From NCBI RefSeq assembly GCF_003934165.1, contig NZ_RKST01000015.1, positions 62,001 through 126,000 of the forward strand: DNA of 64,000 nucleotides. Direction: 5' to 3'. This document shows positions 36,126-45,819 of the stretch, in pieces. How positions within the stretch are numbered: the first letter of the stretch is position 1; each line of letters begins with the position of its first letter. The DNA is from Borborobacter arsenicus. Lineage in GTDB: Bacteria; Pseudomonadota; Alphaproteobacteria; Rhizobiales; Rhizobiaceae. The notes under the pieces were generated by a model. It saw only the letters and a program-made list of their open reading frames with translations. It was not told the origin of the DNA and did not search any database. The position numbers were made by a program, and so were the translations under genes.

Positions 36126-37022
36126 ATGGCACTGGACTGGGATAAGCTACGCGTGTTTCACGCCGCGGCGGAAGCCGGGTCGTTCACGCATGCCGCGGAG
36201 ACGCTGCGCCTGTCGCAATCGGCGATTTCGCGGCAGGTGAGCGCGCTGGAGCATGATGTCGGCGTGCCGCTGTTCCATCGCCATGCTCGCGGCCTGGTGC
36301 TGACCGAGCAGGGCGAGATGCTGTTTCGCACGGCCCATGACGTGCTGATGAAGCTCGAATCGATCAAGACGCGGCTGACGGAGGCCAAGGACCGCCCTTC
36401 CGGCGTGCTGCGGGTGACCACGACGGTGGGCCTGGGTGCGGGCTGGCTGACCGAGCGGCTGCAGGAATTCCTCGAGCTCTATCCCGAAATCAATCTGCAG
36501 CTCATCCTGGCCAATGAGGAACTCGACCTGACCATGCGGCAGGCGGATTGCGCCATAAGGCTGCGCCAGCCGCAACAGCCCGATCTCATCCAGCGGCGGC
36601 TGTTCACGGTGCATTTTCACCTCTACGCCTCGCCCTCCTATGTCAGCAAATACGGCAAGCCGGCGACGATGGCCGACCTGAAGAAACACCGCATCGTCAC
36701 CTTCGGGTTGCCGGTGCCGCCGCATCTGAGCGAGTTGAACTGGCTGGAGACGGTCGGCGATTTCGAGGGCGGCCAGCGCATCGCCAGCCTGCAGATCAAC
36801 GATATATTGTCGATCAAGCGCGCCGTGCAGTCCGGCGCCGGCATCGCCATGCTGCCTGATTATGTGGTGAGCAAGGAGTCGGGGCTTATCCAGCTACTGG
36901 ACGAGACCGAGGTGCCATCCTTCGACACCTATTTCTGCTACCCCGAAGCGATGAAAAATCAGGCCAAGCTCCATGTATTCCGGGATTTCGTCATCGCCAA
37001 GGCACGTAACTGGTCCTATTGA
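36126..37022 (+). CDS. lsrB: LysR-family regulator LsrB/VtlR
   Basis: A 298-residue LysR-type regulator. The N-terminal winged helix reads LRVFHAAAEAGSFTHAAETLRLSQSAISRQVSALE; the effector domain contains GVLRVTTTVGLGAGWLTERL and ends with YPEAMKNQAKLHVFRDFVIAKARNW. It matches LsrB of Sinorhizobium and VtlR of Brucella, which respond to redox or metabolic signals and activate small RNA AbcR2. The position directly after trxB and directly before an AbcR gene makes the assignment secure. Confidence 0.9.
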   Translation: MALDWDKLRVFHAAAEAGSFTHAAETLRLSQSAISRQVSALEHDVGVPLFHRHARGLVLTEQGEMLFRTAHDVLMKLESIKTRLTEAKDRPSGVLRVTTTVGLGAGWLTERLQEFLELYPEINLQLILANEELDLTMRQADCAIRLRQPQQPDLIQRRLFTVHFHLYASPSYVSKYGKPATMADLKKHRIVTFGLPVPPHLSELNWLETVGDFEGGQRIASLQINDILSIKRAVQSGAGIAMLPDYVVSKESGLIQLLDETEVPSFDTYFCYPEAMKNQAKLHVFRDFVIAKARNWSY

Positions 37023-37081
37023 GTAGGCCAGCTGGACTAAAGCCTGCGTCATTTTGCATGGGAGGTTTGCAAGGAAGCTGC

Positions 37082-37110
37082 TTGTTTCTTGGGCAGGGGT
37101 AGCCCATATA
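37082..37110 (+). promoter_or_regulatory. Probable AbcR promoter
   Basis: TTGTTT at 37082-37087 and CATATA at 37105-37110 are separated by 17 bases and place a start near 37117. LsrB/VtlR activates abcR2 in relatives, so a LysR-type site just upstream (about 37025-37080) is expected but I cannot define it by eye. Confidence 0.5.
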
Positions 37111-37116
37111 CCAATC

Positions 37117-37231
37117 ATCTCCTGGGCGCGTTCCTCCTCCCATTAGCGCCCTAGAGTGTTCCCCTCTGGAGGTTTAGCCTTAATCGGCACTCCAACAAAC
37201 TCAGCCGGGTCGTTTCGATCCGGCTTTTTTG
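37117..37231 (+). ncRNA. abcR: AbcR (alpha-r15) family small regulatory RNA
   Basis: About 115 nt. The first hairpin has stem GGGCGC/GCGCCC with a pyrimidine-rich loop containing TTCCTCCTCCC, the anti-Shine-Dalgarno motif of AbcR RNAs, which base-pair with ribosome-binding sites of ABC-transporter mRNAs with Hfq. A second unpaired pyrimidine stretch (GTTCCCCTC) follows. The 3' end is a terminator: AGCCGG/CCGGCT with inner GTCG/GATC pairing and a run of six T (37203-37230). Position directly after lsrB matches Sinorhizobium. Whether this is AbcR1 or AbcR2 cannot be told; only one copy is seen here. Confidence 0.85.
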
Positions 37232-37520
37232 TTGCCTGAATTCAGGCCTTTTTCCCGCTTGTCCCATTCTTTTGAGCCAGGGCTTTCCCGAGCCCGGAAC
37301 GCGCGTGTCCAATTGGGCCACCACGGCTGTGCTTACCGGGCTTGATCGGGGATCGGATCGTTCCGAAAGCCGGAGTCTGTGCGTTGGCAGCACATTCCGG
37401 CACGCCCGTGATCCAGTCGCAATACCGGCAGCGTAACGGTGACTTGTAACCTGCGGTAACCTGCCGGGTGAGGCCGCCCGACTGCAAGATGGAAACAGGA
37501 CGCGGCTTCGGGGCGGCGGG

Positions 37521-37641
37521 GGATGGGGGCATCACTCGCCGGACCAGGCTCAGGCAGCAGCCGCGTCCGACTGTTTGCCTTGGCCAAGGCCTGGCCTATA
37601 TTCATGCGGCGGACCTGACGTGCTGCCTTCCTCCCCCATCC
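37521..37641 (+). ncRNA. Unassigned structured RNA candidate (possibly 6S-like)
   Basis: GGATGGGGG (37521-37529) and its exact complement CCCCCATCC (37633-37641) close a rod-like fold. Inside, GGCAGCA pairs with TGCTGCC, GTCCG with CGGAC, and GCCTTGGCCAAGGC forms an apical hairpin. A small hairpin followed by TGCGGCGG near the 3' side loosely recalls the 3' half of 6S RNA, but the fold is shorter than usual 6S, and the universal SRP GGAA tetraloop core is absent. A terminator lies 32 bases downstream. Strand is taken from that terminator and from lack of coding potential. Confidence 0.4.
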
Positions 37642-37672
37642 ACTCCCGTGGGCGGCGGTACGGTCCGCAAAG

Positions 37673-37707
37673 AACGGCGCCCGGATTTCGATCCGAGCGC
37701 CGTTTTT
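37673..37707 (+). terminator. Rho-independent terminator
   Basis: CGGCGC and GCGCCG, with inner CGGAT and ATCCG around a TTCG loop, are followed by TTTTT. It could end the RNA candidate upstream; the reverse strand also has A/T flanks (TCTTTG), so it may act on the EF-G-like gene too. Confidence 0.8.
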
Positions 37708-37731
37708 CTATGTCCGTACGTGTTGCGCCGG

Positions 37732-39783
37732 TCAGGCGGCCTTGCCGTTGGCGTTCATGACATCATCGGCGAGGCGCCCGGTCAGCTCGGCCATATGGTC
37801 GAATCCGGCCTGGTAGCTGGCGACGCCAGCGGTGGCCGAACGCAGTTCGATGATGAGATCGCCGATCTCGGATTGCGGCATGGTTGCCTCCACTACATCC
37901 CAGCCAGGCCAGCCCGGCCGCGCATCGTAGCCGAGGATCTGGCCACGGCGCTGCGGCACGATGCCGGTGATCTTGGCGGTGGCATCGGAAGGGGTGAAGA
38001 TCGACACCTTCATGATGGGTTCGAGCAGCACCGGCGAGCACGCTGCCATGCCTTCCTTCATCGCCAGCTTGGCGGCCATCTGGAAGGCCATGTCGGAGGA
38101 ATCCACCGCATGATAGGAGCCGTCCGACAGGTTGACGGCGACATCCACGACCGGGAAGCCGAAGGGCCCCGACTTCAGATAGTCGCGAATGCCGGTTTCC
38201 ACCGACTGGATATAGGTCTTGGGCACCACGCCGCCGGTGATGGTGTCGGTGAACTGGAAGCCGCTGCCGCGTGGCAGCGGCTTGATTTCCAGCACGACGT
38301 CACCGAACTGGCCGTGGCCGCCCGACTGCTTCTTGTGGCGGCCGCGCTGCTGGGTCGCCTTGCGGATCGTTTCGCGATAGGGGACGGCGGGTGCATGGCC
38401 TTCCACCGCGATCTGGTTGCGGCCTTCCAGCCGCTCCACGGTGACGCGCAGATGCATCTCGCCATGGCCCGACAGCACGGTTTCGCTGCTGTCCTGCTGG
38501 TGGCGCAGGCCAAGCGAAGGGTCCTCCTCGGACAGGCGCTGGAGGGCTGCCGACATCTTGACGTCGTCCTTGCGCTCCTTGGGGCGCAGCGCCATGGCAT
38601 AGACGGGCTGCTGCGGCTGCATGTCGACAAGAGCTTCCATGCCCGAGCGGGAACTGGTGAGCGTCTGGCCGGTGCGAACGCTCTCCAGCTTGCCCAGCGC
38701 CACCGTGTCGCCGGCTTCGGCCGAGGCCTGCTTGGCCTGGTCCTTGCCCAGCATGCGGTAGATGCCTGAAACCTTGGCGGTGGCGCCGCCTGGGGCAAAG
38801 AGTTCGGCTCCGTCGGCAAGTTTGCCCGACAGGATGCGGCCGAGCGACAGCTTGCCGCCATGGGCGGTATAGATCGTCTTCATGATCTGGACAGTGGTGC
38901 CGGCGTCCTCCGGCACGCCGAGCCGCTTCCTCACCGCCTCAATGTCGGGCGCGTCGTGGCGGATCGCCTTCAGGAGCCGCAGCACGCCATTGCCCTTTTC
39001 GGCGGTGCCGATGAGGACGGGCGTGACCGACCCGTCGCGCAGATCGGCGGCAAGCCCGTCGAAAACCGTATCCTTCGGCGGCTCGATTTCTTCCAGCAGT
39101 TGCTCCATCAGCCCGTCATCGTGATCGGCCAACGTCTCCAGCATGGAGAACCGCGCCTCGATCTCGCGCGCCTTGTCGTCGCCGGGAATCTCGGCAATCT
39201 CGCTTTCGGCATATTCGCGGTAGACATAGGCGCGCTCGAGCGCCAGGTCGATCGAGCCGATGACGATGCCGTCCTTGCGCAGCGGAATCTGGCGCAGCAG
39301 GAGCGGCGCGCTGCTGGCCGGCTGTAGCATCTTCAACGTGTCGCGCACGCCCAAGGCCGCCTTGTCGATCTTGTTGAGGAAGAGGATGCGCGGCACGCCG
39401 AAATCGTCGAGCCTGCGCATGATGAGCTGCAGGGCCGGCACCTTCTTCTCGTCGGCCTCGGTCACCACGACGGCGAGATCGCAAGCGGCAAGCACGGGCT
39501 CGGCCTCGAAGGCAAATTCCACCGATCCGGGCAGATCGACGAAGGTCAGGCTGTCGCCCATGAAATCGGCGGTGGCGAAAGTAGCTTCCACGCTCATGGC
39601 ATGGGCACGCGCCTCGGGCGTGTGATCGGCGACGGTGCTACCCGAAGCGACCGGGTTCTGGCGGGGGATGGCGCCCGTGCGGGCGAGAATGGCTTCAAGA
39701 AGGGTGGTTTTTCCGCTTGAAAAGGGACCGACGATGGCGATGCATTTCGGTCCCGTGCGTCTTCCTCCGGCGCGGCTTCCCAT
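37732..39783 (-). CDS. EF-G-like GTPase (FusA2-type paralogue) with altered switch residues
   Basis: A 683-residue translational GTPase with the full EF-G domain order. G1 is GPFSSGKTT (residues 19-27) and G4 is LNKID. The G3 motif reads DLPGSVEF (83-90), not the canonical DTPGHVDF, so the catalytic histidine is a serine, and the switch I segment reads EARAHAMSV instead of the usual ERGIT-type sequence. Domain IV holds GGHGQFGDVVLEIKPLPRGSGFQF. Such paralogues are usual in rhizobia beside a normal FusA; they may act in recycling or stress rather than elongation. The ATG at 39783 has GGAGG upstream. Confidence 0.85.
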   Translation of the reverse strand: MGSRAGGRRTGPKCIAIVGPFSSGKTTLLEAILARTGAIPRQNPVASGSTVADHTPEARAHAMSVEATFATADFMGDSLTFVDLPGSVEFAFEAEPVLAACDLAVVVTEADEKKVPALQLIMRRLDDFGVPRILFLNKIDKAALGVRDTLKMLQPASSAPLLLRQIPLRKDGIVIGSIDLALERAYVYREYAESEIAEIPGDDKAREIEARFSMLETLADHDDGLMEQLLEEIEPPKDTVFDGLAADLRDGSVTPVLIGTAEKGNGVLRLLKAIRHDAPDIEAVRKRLGVPEDAGTTVQIMKTIYTAHGGKLSLGRILSGKLADGAELFAPGGATAKVSGIYRMLGKDQAKQASAEAGDTVALGKLESVRTGQTLTSSRSGMEALVDMQPQQPVYAMALRPKERKDDVKMSAALQRLSEEDPSLGLRHQQDSSETVLSGHGEMHLRVTVERLEGRNQIAVEGHAPAVPYRETIRKATQQRGRHKKQSGGHGQFGDVVLEIKPLPRGSGFQFTDTITGGVVPKTYIQSVETGIRDYLKSGPFGFPVVDVAVNLSDGSYHAVDSSDMAFQMAAKLAMKEGMAACSPVLLEPIMKVSIFTPSDATAKITGIVPQRRGQILGYDARPGWPGWDVVEATMPQSEIGDLIIELRSATAGVASYQAGFDHMAELTGRLADDVMNANGKAA

Positions 39784-39926
39784 GATGCTGACCTCCACTC
39801 AGGCGTTTTGTCGCGAGCGGCGGCCGGCCTGCGGCCGTCGCGGGCGGGCTTGCTGGCGGCCCGCCTGGGAAGCATCGTCACACGGGTTTACGGGCGGGGC
39901 AAGGGGAATAGAGCCGGCGCAGCAAA

Positions 39927-41450
39927 TCACGCCGAGAGTGCGCGCGGTTCCGGCGCGATGTCGAATTCGAGCCTGCGCAATTGCTGGTGCGGTGCGGGGC
40001 GGCTGATGTAGAACCCCTGGAAGCGGCTGCAGCCCGCCGCCCGGGCCAGCGCGAACTCCTCGGCGGTCTCCACGCCTTCGGCCACGATGGTCACGTTCTG
40101 CACCCGCGCGATCTGCGCCAGCGCCGAGACGAAGACTTGGGCGACGCGGTCGCTGGCGAGGCTGTTTATGTAGCTGCGGTCGATCTTGATGCTGTCGATC
40201 GGGAAGGTCTTCAGATAGTTGAAGCCGCAATGGCCGGTGCCGAAATCGTCGAGTGCGATGTGGAAGCCGAGGTTCCGCAGCGTTTCCAGCCGCGTCAGGA
40301 TTTCCGGAGAGGCGGCTGTCGCCACCGTCTCGGTGATCTCGATGACGAATTGCGACGCCGAATGGCCGGTTTGAAGCAATACGCGCTCGAACATCGTCAC
40401 CACGGCGTCGCGCTTGAGCTGCTCGCCCGAGACGTTGATGCTGATGCGCTTGCCGGGGAAATTGCCGATGTCGGCGCAGGCGCGCTTGAACACCCATTCG
40501 CCGACCATGTCGATCAGGGTGGAACGCTCCGCGATCGGGATGAACTCGGCCGGCGAGATGATACCGCGAACCTGATGCCGCCAGCGGATCAGTCCTTCGA
40601 GCGCCAGGGTAGAGCCTTCGGCGTCGACGATGGGCTGATAGTGTAGCTCCAGCTCGTTCAGGTAGACCGCGGCGCGCAACTCCCGCTCGATCAGGCGGCG
40701 ATAGCGCTGGTCGGATTGCATCTCCTCATGGAAGAGGGTGGCGCGCCCGCGACCTTTGGCCTTGCTCTCATAGAGCGCGAGGTCGGCCAGCAGCATCAGC
40801 TCCGTCGTGTTCGAGGCATGCTCCGGGGCAAGCGCGACCCCGGCCGAAAAGCTGAGCGGGATGATCTTGCCCTCATAGGGCTTGCCGGTCTGGACCGCCT
40901 TCAGCAGATGCTGCAAGCGGTGACTGATGGCCGCCTCGTCGGCATGGGGGACGATGATGCCGAATTCGTCGCCACCGAGCCTGCCGACCGAACCCTCGCC
41001 GAACTGCTGGATGGCGGCTGCAACCAGTTGCACCAGCGCGAAATCGCCGAACTGATGTCCGAAGGAATCGTTGAGCTGCTTGAAATGGTCGAGGTCGAGC
41101 AGGATGAGTGCGGTGTCCGCCTTGCTGCGCAACCTCTCTTGCAGCGCCTGGAGGAAATAGCGGCGCGTCATCGAGCCGGTGAGCGTGTCGGTCGTCAGGA
41201 ACCTGATCTTCTCCGCTTCCGCGGCGGCTGCGGATTTCAGGCTGTGGACCACGGTGCTGCGCATATACATCAGCGTGACCAGCGCCAGGCAACTCGCGCC
41301 GATAGATACGGTCAGTGCCGTGCCGGCTGAAATATTCGCTGCCTGCGGGTAGATGGCCAGTGCTGCCGCGCCGATGCCGATGCCGAGGAGCAGCTGAATG
41401 CCCCGATAAAGCCTGCCGCTATGTCCCCGGATCGTCGCAACTATACTCAT
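39927..41450 (-). CDS. GGDEF-EAL cyclic-di-GMP signalling protein, membrane anchored
   Basis: A 507-residue protein. Two N-terminal helices (residues about 17-64) anchor it without a periplasmic domain of note. The diguanylate cyclase domain has an intact active site, GRLGGDEFG, with LILLDLDHFKQLNDSFGH before it. The phosphodiesterase domain reads LEGLIRWRH at the EAL position (EGL), then ISINVSGEQL, FVIEITET, ALDDFGTG, and VAEGVET, so most metal residues are kept. It could make, break or sense cyclic-di-GMP. I use the ATG at 41450 with GAGGG upstream; a TTG at 41462 is possible. Confidence 0.9.
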   Translation of the reverse strand: MSIVATIRGHSGRLYRGIQLLLGIGIGAAALAIYPQAANISAGTALTVSIGASCLALVTLMYMRSTVVHSLKSAAAAEAEKIRFLTTDTLTGSMTRRYFLQALQERLRSKADTALILLDLDHFKQLNDSFGHQFGDFALVQLVAAAIQQFGEGSVGRLGGDEFGIIVPHADEAAISHRLQHLLKAVQTGKPYEGKIIPLSFSAGVALAPEHASNTTELMLLADLALYESKAKGRGRATLFHEEMQSDQRYRRLIERELRAAVYLNELELHYQPIVDAEGSTLALEGLIRWRHQVRGIISPAEFIPIAERSTLIDMVGEWVFKRACADIGNFPGKRISINVSGEQLKRDAVVTMFERVLLQTGHSASQFVIEITETVATAASPEILTRLETLRNLGFHIALDDFGTGHCGFNYLKTFPIDSIKIDRSYINSLASDRVAQVFVSALAQIARVQNVTIVAEGVETAEEFALARAAGCSRFQGFYISRPAPHQQLRRLEFDIAPEPRALSA

Positions 41451-41621
41451 GGTCGCCCTCAACGCGATGTGGGAACAGGTAGGAGCGAGCCGTTAAAAAG
41501 CCATTTCAGCGGAAGCTGATAAAAGCATGTTCGCGATGTGGAATCCGTTGTTGATAGTCTATGGTTAAGGAAAAGTGGCCGGTGCCGCTTCCGAGCCGAC
41601 CGAAAAAAAGGAGCAATCCCG

Positions 41622-42017
41622 ATGAAGATCATTCCCTGCGGCAGCGTGCCGACAAGCGTGGCGAGCGACAGCTATTTCACCGGCCGGGTGCTGCAGACGC
41701 CGATGATCGAGGCGCAAGCGCCGGCGCGGCTGCGGGCGGTGCTGGTCAGTTTCGAGCCGGGCGCGCGCACCGCATGGCACACCCATCCGCTCGGCCAGAC
41801 GCTGCATGTCGTGTCGGGCGCCGGGCGGGCTCAGGTCTGGGGCCAGGAGGTCCAGGAAATCCGCGCCGGCGACACGGTCTGGTTTCCGGCAGGCGAGAAG
41901 CACTGGCACGGCGCCGGACCGACAACGGCCATGACCCACATCGCCATGCAGGAAGCGCTGGACGGCTCGGCCGTCGAGTGGCTGGAAAAGGTCAGCGACG
42001 AGCAATATGGCAGGTGA
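41622..42017 (+). CDS. Cupin-domain protein (quercetinase/pirin-like small cupin)
   Basis: A 131-residue single cupin. The two cupin motifs are WHTHPLGQTLHVVSGAGRAQVWG, with two histidines and a glutamine in place of the usual glutamate, and VWFPAGEKHWHGAGP with the third histidine ligand. Small cupins of this layout often act as metal-dependent dioxygenases or isomerases, or as sensors; a substrate is not evident. The ATG at 41622 has AAAAGGAGC upstream. Confidence 0.85.
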   Translation: MKIIPCGSVPTSVASDSYFTGRVLQTPMIEAQAPARLRAVLVSFEPGARTAWHTHPLGQTLHVVSGAGRAQVWGQEVQEIRAGDTVWFPAGEKHWHGAGPTTAMTHIAMQEALDGSAVEWLEKVSDEQYGR

Positions 42018-42229
42018 GGGCGGTGGGAAGGGGAGTATGCCAGATGCGACTGTTGTCTGTTGATGTCACCTTTGTGTGGCGAACTTTGCCCCAATGCGCG
42101 CGTCATCGGAAGCTTCGTTGCGGCGGCATAAGATTTGACAAGTTTAATTCATTTTCCCGTTATGCACTTGTTTCCGTCGTTCCTCCAGCCTAGCCTTATC
42201 AGGGTTAGAGCCAGAGTGGAGTGACGTTC

Positions 42230-43252
42230 ATGAGAGCGGTCATCTTTGCGTTTCTGTGCATGCTGAATTGTACCTGTCTTTCTGCGTATGCGGACGAGAC
42301 CGTTCCTGTCACCCCAGACAATTTTCCTCGTGCAGAGACTGATGTCTATTTCTCCAAGACGGTGAAAGATGGCGGGTTAGGTGCGTTTGTTCATAGTCGG
42401 CAACCCACACCGATAGACAAGCAAGCTGTCATCCGCATGAACCGGGATACGCTCTATTCGTCAGCCGTCTTCGATCTGGATGCAGGGCCCGTTACAATTA
42501 CGCTGCCCAGCACCGACAATCGATTTATGTCGGCTCAGGTGCTCGATGAGGACCAGTACACATTCAAGGTCATCTACGGACCAGAGAGCAATACCTTCAC
42601 CAAGGATGAAGTCGGCACGCGCTACATGTTCGTCAACGTTCGCACCTTGGTGAACCCCGAGTTGCCAGGTGATGTCGATGAAGTTCACAAGCTGCAGGAC
42701 TCAATCAAAGTCGATCAGCCGGGTGGCCCTGGGAAGTTTGAAGTGCCGAATTGGGATCCGGAAAGTCACAAGAAAGTCCGTGAAGCTCTCCTGGTACTTG
42801 CATCGACGCTCTCTGACTTCAGTCACGCCTTCGGCTCAAAAGCTGAAACCGATCCCGTGCATTTTTTGATCGGTGCTGCCGCAGGATGGGGCGGGAACCC
42901 GGAGAAGGATGCGACATATCTGGCCTTCACACCAAAAGAGAACGACGGCAAGACGATCTATAAGCTTCATGTTCCTGGGGATGTCCCCGTTGATGGTTTC
43001 TGGTCGATCAGCCGGTACAATGCGAAGGGCTTTTTTGCGGAGAACGAATACAAGGCCTATTCCGTCAACAATCTCACCGCGACTAAGGCTGCCGATGGCT
43101 CGGTCGGTGTTCAGTTCGGTGGCTGCGACGGAAATATTCCCAATTGTCTCCCCATCGATGAAGGGTGGAACTATACGGTTCGCCTCTATCGGCCACATGC
43201 TGATATATTGGACGGCAAATGGAAGTTTCCTGAGCCGGAACCAGTGAGATAG
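42230..43252 (+). CDS. Exported DUF1254/DUF1214 protein
   Basis: A 340-residue precursor with a signal peptide (VIFAFLCMLNCTCLSAYA, cleavage before DETVPV). The DUF1254 half contains VTPDNFPRAETDVYF, AVIRMNRDTLYSSAVFDLDAGP and MSAQVLDEDQYTFKVIYGP; the DUF1214 half contains GWGGNPEKDATYL and VPVDGFWSISRYNAKGFF and ends in GWNYTVRLYRPH. These proteins are exported and of unknown role. Codon use is clearly less GC-biased than in the neighbours, which suggests horizontal acquisition. GGAG lies nine bases before the ATG at 42230. Confidence 0.82.
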   Translation: MRAVIFAFLCMLNCTCLSAYADETVPVTPDNFPRAETDVYFSKTVKDGGLGAFVHSRQPTPIDKQAVIRMNRDTLYSSAVFDLDAGPVTITLPSTDNRFMSAQVLDEDQYTFKVIYGPESNTFTKDEVGTRYMFVNVRTLVNPELPGDVDEVHKLQDSIKVDQPGGPGKFEVPNWDPESHKKVREALLVLASTLSDFSHAFGSKAETDPVHFLIGAAAGWGGNPEKDATYLAFTPKENDGKTIYKLHVPGDVPVDGFWSISRYNAKGFFAENEYKAYSVNNLTATKAADGSVGVQFGGCDGNIPNCLPIDEGWNYTVRLYRPHADILDGKWKFPEPEPVR

Positions 43253-43380
43253 CGGCTGGGCGTGAACTTCCACTATTGGCCGATGCCCCACGCCAGGATG
43301 CGTTGATATCAGCCGTCATTTCTATGTCCGCAAGGGACCGCTGACAGGGCCGTCGCAATTTGCTCGAAGGGTCGGCTTGC

Positions 43381-43412
43381 AAAAACACAAAGCCCGGCGC
43401 GAGGCCGGGCCT
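43381..43412 (-). terminator. Rho-independent terminator of the aminotransferase gene
   Basis: Read on the minus strand, GGCCCGGC and GCCGGGC pair around a CTCGC loop and are followed by TTTGTGTTTTT. It begins 28 bases after the aminotransferase stop. Confidence 0.75.
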
Positions 43413-43439
43413 TGGAGTCTTTTCAAGCTGTTGCGTCGA

Positions 43440-44693
<1,254 letters not shown>

Positions 44694-44822
44694 TCATGTC
44701 GGATTGTGCATCGAATCGCAAGTGTTCGTTCGGCGTGATTATTACGCCGACATGACTTCCATTAGCACCCGGTTAAATATTGAATGGCAGGGTAGTCTTT
44801 CAACGCCGGAGCCATCAGCATC

Positions 44823-45713
44823 GTGTCGAGCAGTATCGGGCTTGCCCATATCATCCGACAGGATGACGGTTCCGCCACCGGGACCTGGAACGGATTCACC
44901 CTGAAAACGGCGTTCCAGCCGATTTTCGCCTTTCGCGACGGCAAGCTTCATATCGTTGCCTTCGAAGGCTTGCTAAGGCCGTTCCTGAGCGGCGAGCCGA
45001 TGCCGCCACTGGAATTCTTCCGCATCGTGCCGGCAAGCGAGCGACTGCATGTGGAGACGCTGGCGCGGACGCTGCATTTGTTGAATGCGGCCGCCTGCCT
45101 CGACCCCGTCGCGACGATCTTTATCAATTTCGACCCATCGCTTTTTTCCGAGAGAGCAATAACCGAAAGCGTGTTGCGCGACATCCGCCTGGTTCTGCAC
45201 GAGGCCGGTATCGACCCGCGTCGGGTTGTGTGCGAGCTGACCGAGCAGAAGACCACCTCGCAGGAGGCGCTCTACGCCTTTGTCGAGGCCTTGCGGGCCA
45301 ACGGCCTGCGGATCGCCGTCGACGACTATGGCTCCGAGGAATCCGATATCACGCGGGTGCGCGAGTTGCGGCCCGATGTCGTGAAATTCGATGCTGCATG
45401 GGTGGCGCGGCTGATGGACTCCGGTGCCGGCTTTGCATTGCTGACGGCGTTGGTCGACAGTTTCGCCGCGCGCGGCATCGATACGGTGTTCGAGGGCATC
45501 GAGGAGGATTGGCAGCTCGAACTGGCCGAAAGATCGGGCGCCGCCATGGTCCAGGGTTTTGTGCTGGCGCGGCCGCAGATCATGCCGGGGCAGCTTGCGG
45601 CGCAGGTGGCGCAACAACAGCCGGACGTGCCGCCGATGATCCCGCCTGCGCCCGACACCACGCATCGAGGCAACTCCGCCGGAAAGACCTTTGGCCGGCG
45701 AACCCGCCCATAA
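44823..45713 (+). CDS. EAL-domain cyclic-di-GMP phosphodiesterase-like protein
   Basis: A 296-residue stand-alone EAL protein. The EAL position reads VAFEGLLRPF (EGL, residues 48-50), followed by FINFDPSLF, VVCELTEQK, AVDDYGSEESD, DVVKFDAAW and FEGIEEDWQLELA. The catalytic-site acidic residues and the lysine in VKFD are kept, so it may still hydrolyse cyclic-di-GMP. The tail after residue 260 is proline-rich and probably disordered. The start is a GTG at 44823. It is the second protein in this window with EGL in place of EAL. Confidence 0.85.
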   Translation: MSSSIGLAHIIRQDDGSATGTWNGFTLKTAFQPIFAFRDGKLHIVAFEGLLRPFLSGEPMPPLEFFRIVPASERLHVETLARTLHLLNAAACLDPVATIFINFDPSLFSERAITESVLRDIRLVLHEAGIDPRRVVCELTEQKTTSQEALYAFVEALRANGLRIAVDDYGSEESDITRVRELRPDVVKFDAAWVARLMDSGAGFALLTALVDSFAARGIDTVFEGIEEDWQLELAERSGAAMVQGFVLARPQIMPGQLAAQVAQQQPDVPPMIPPAPDTTHRGNSAGKTFGRRTRP

Positions 45714-45819
45714 AGTCTTTCAAAACATCAGTTGCGCTGATGGTCCGGTCAAAACTTATTGCTGGAAGAGCAGGCCAACACCGCAATAGTCTTCGCCAAA
45801 AAGGAGTTGGACTGCGGTG

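Larger units (their letters stand above)
37023..37731. other. 709-base region without protein genes, holding two RNA candidates
   Basis: From left to right: a promoter (37082-37110) and the AbcR small RNA (37117-37231); a stretch at 37240-37515 with no convincing gene in any frame; a structured RNA candidate closed by a 9-base stem (37521-37641); and a rho-independent terminator (37673-37707) just beyond the stop of the EF-G-like gene. Short open frames on both strands here lack ribosome-binding sites and recognisable sequence. Confidence 0.7.

Noticed and set aside
37521-37641. Signal recognition particle RNA
   Set aside because: The minus strand holds GGAAGGCAGCA and GTCAGGTCC, but in the wrong order and without the GGAA tetraloop between them; neither strand gives the SRP core.
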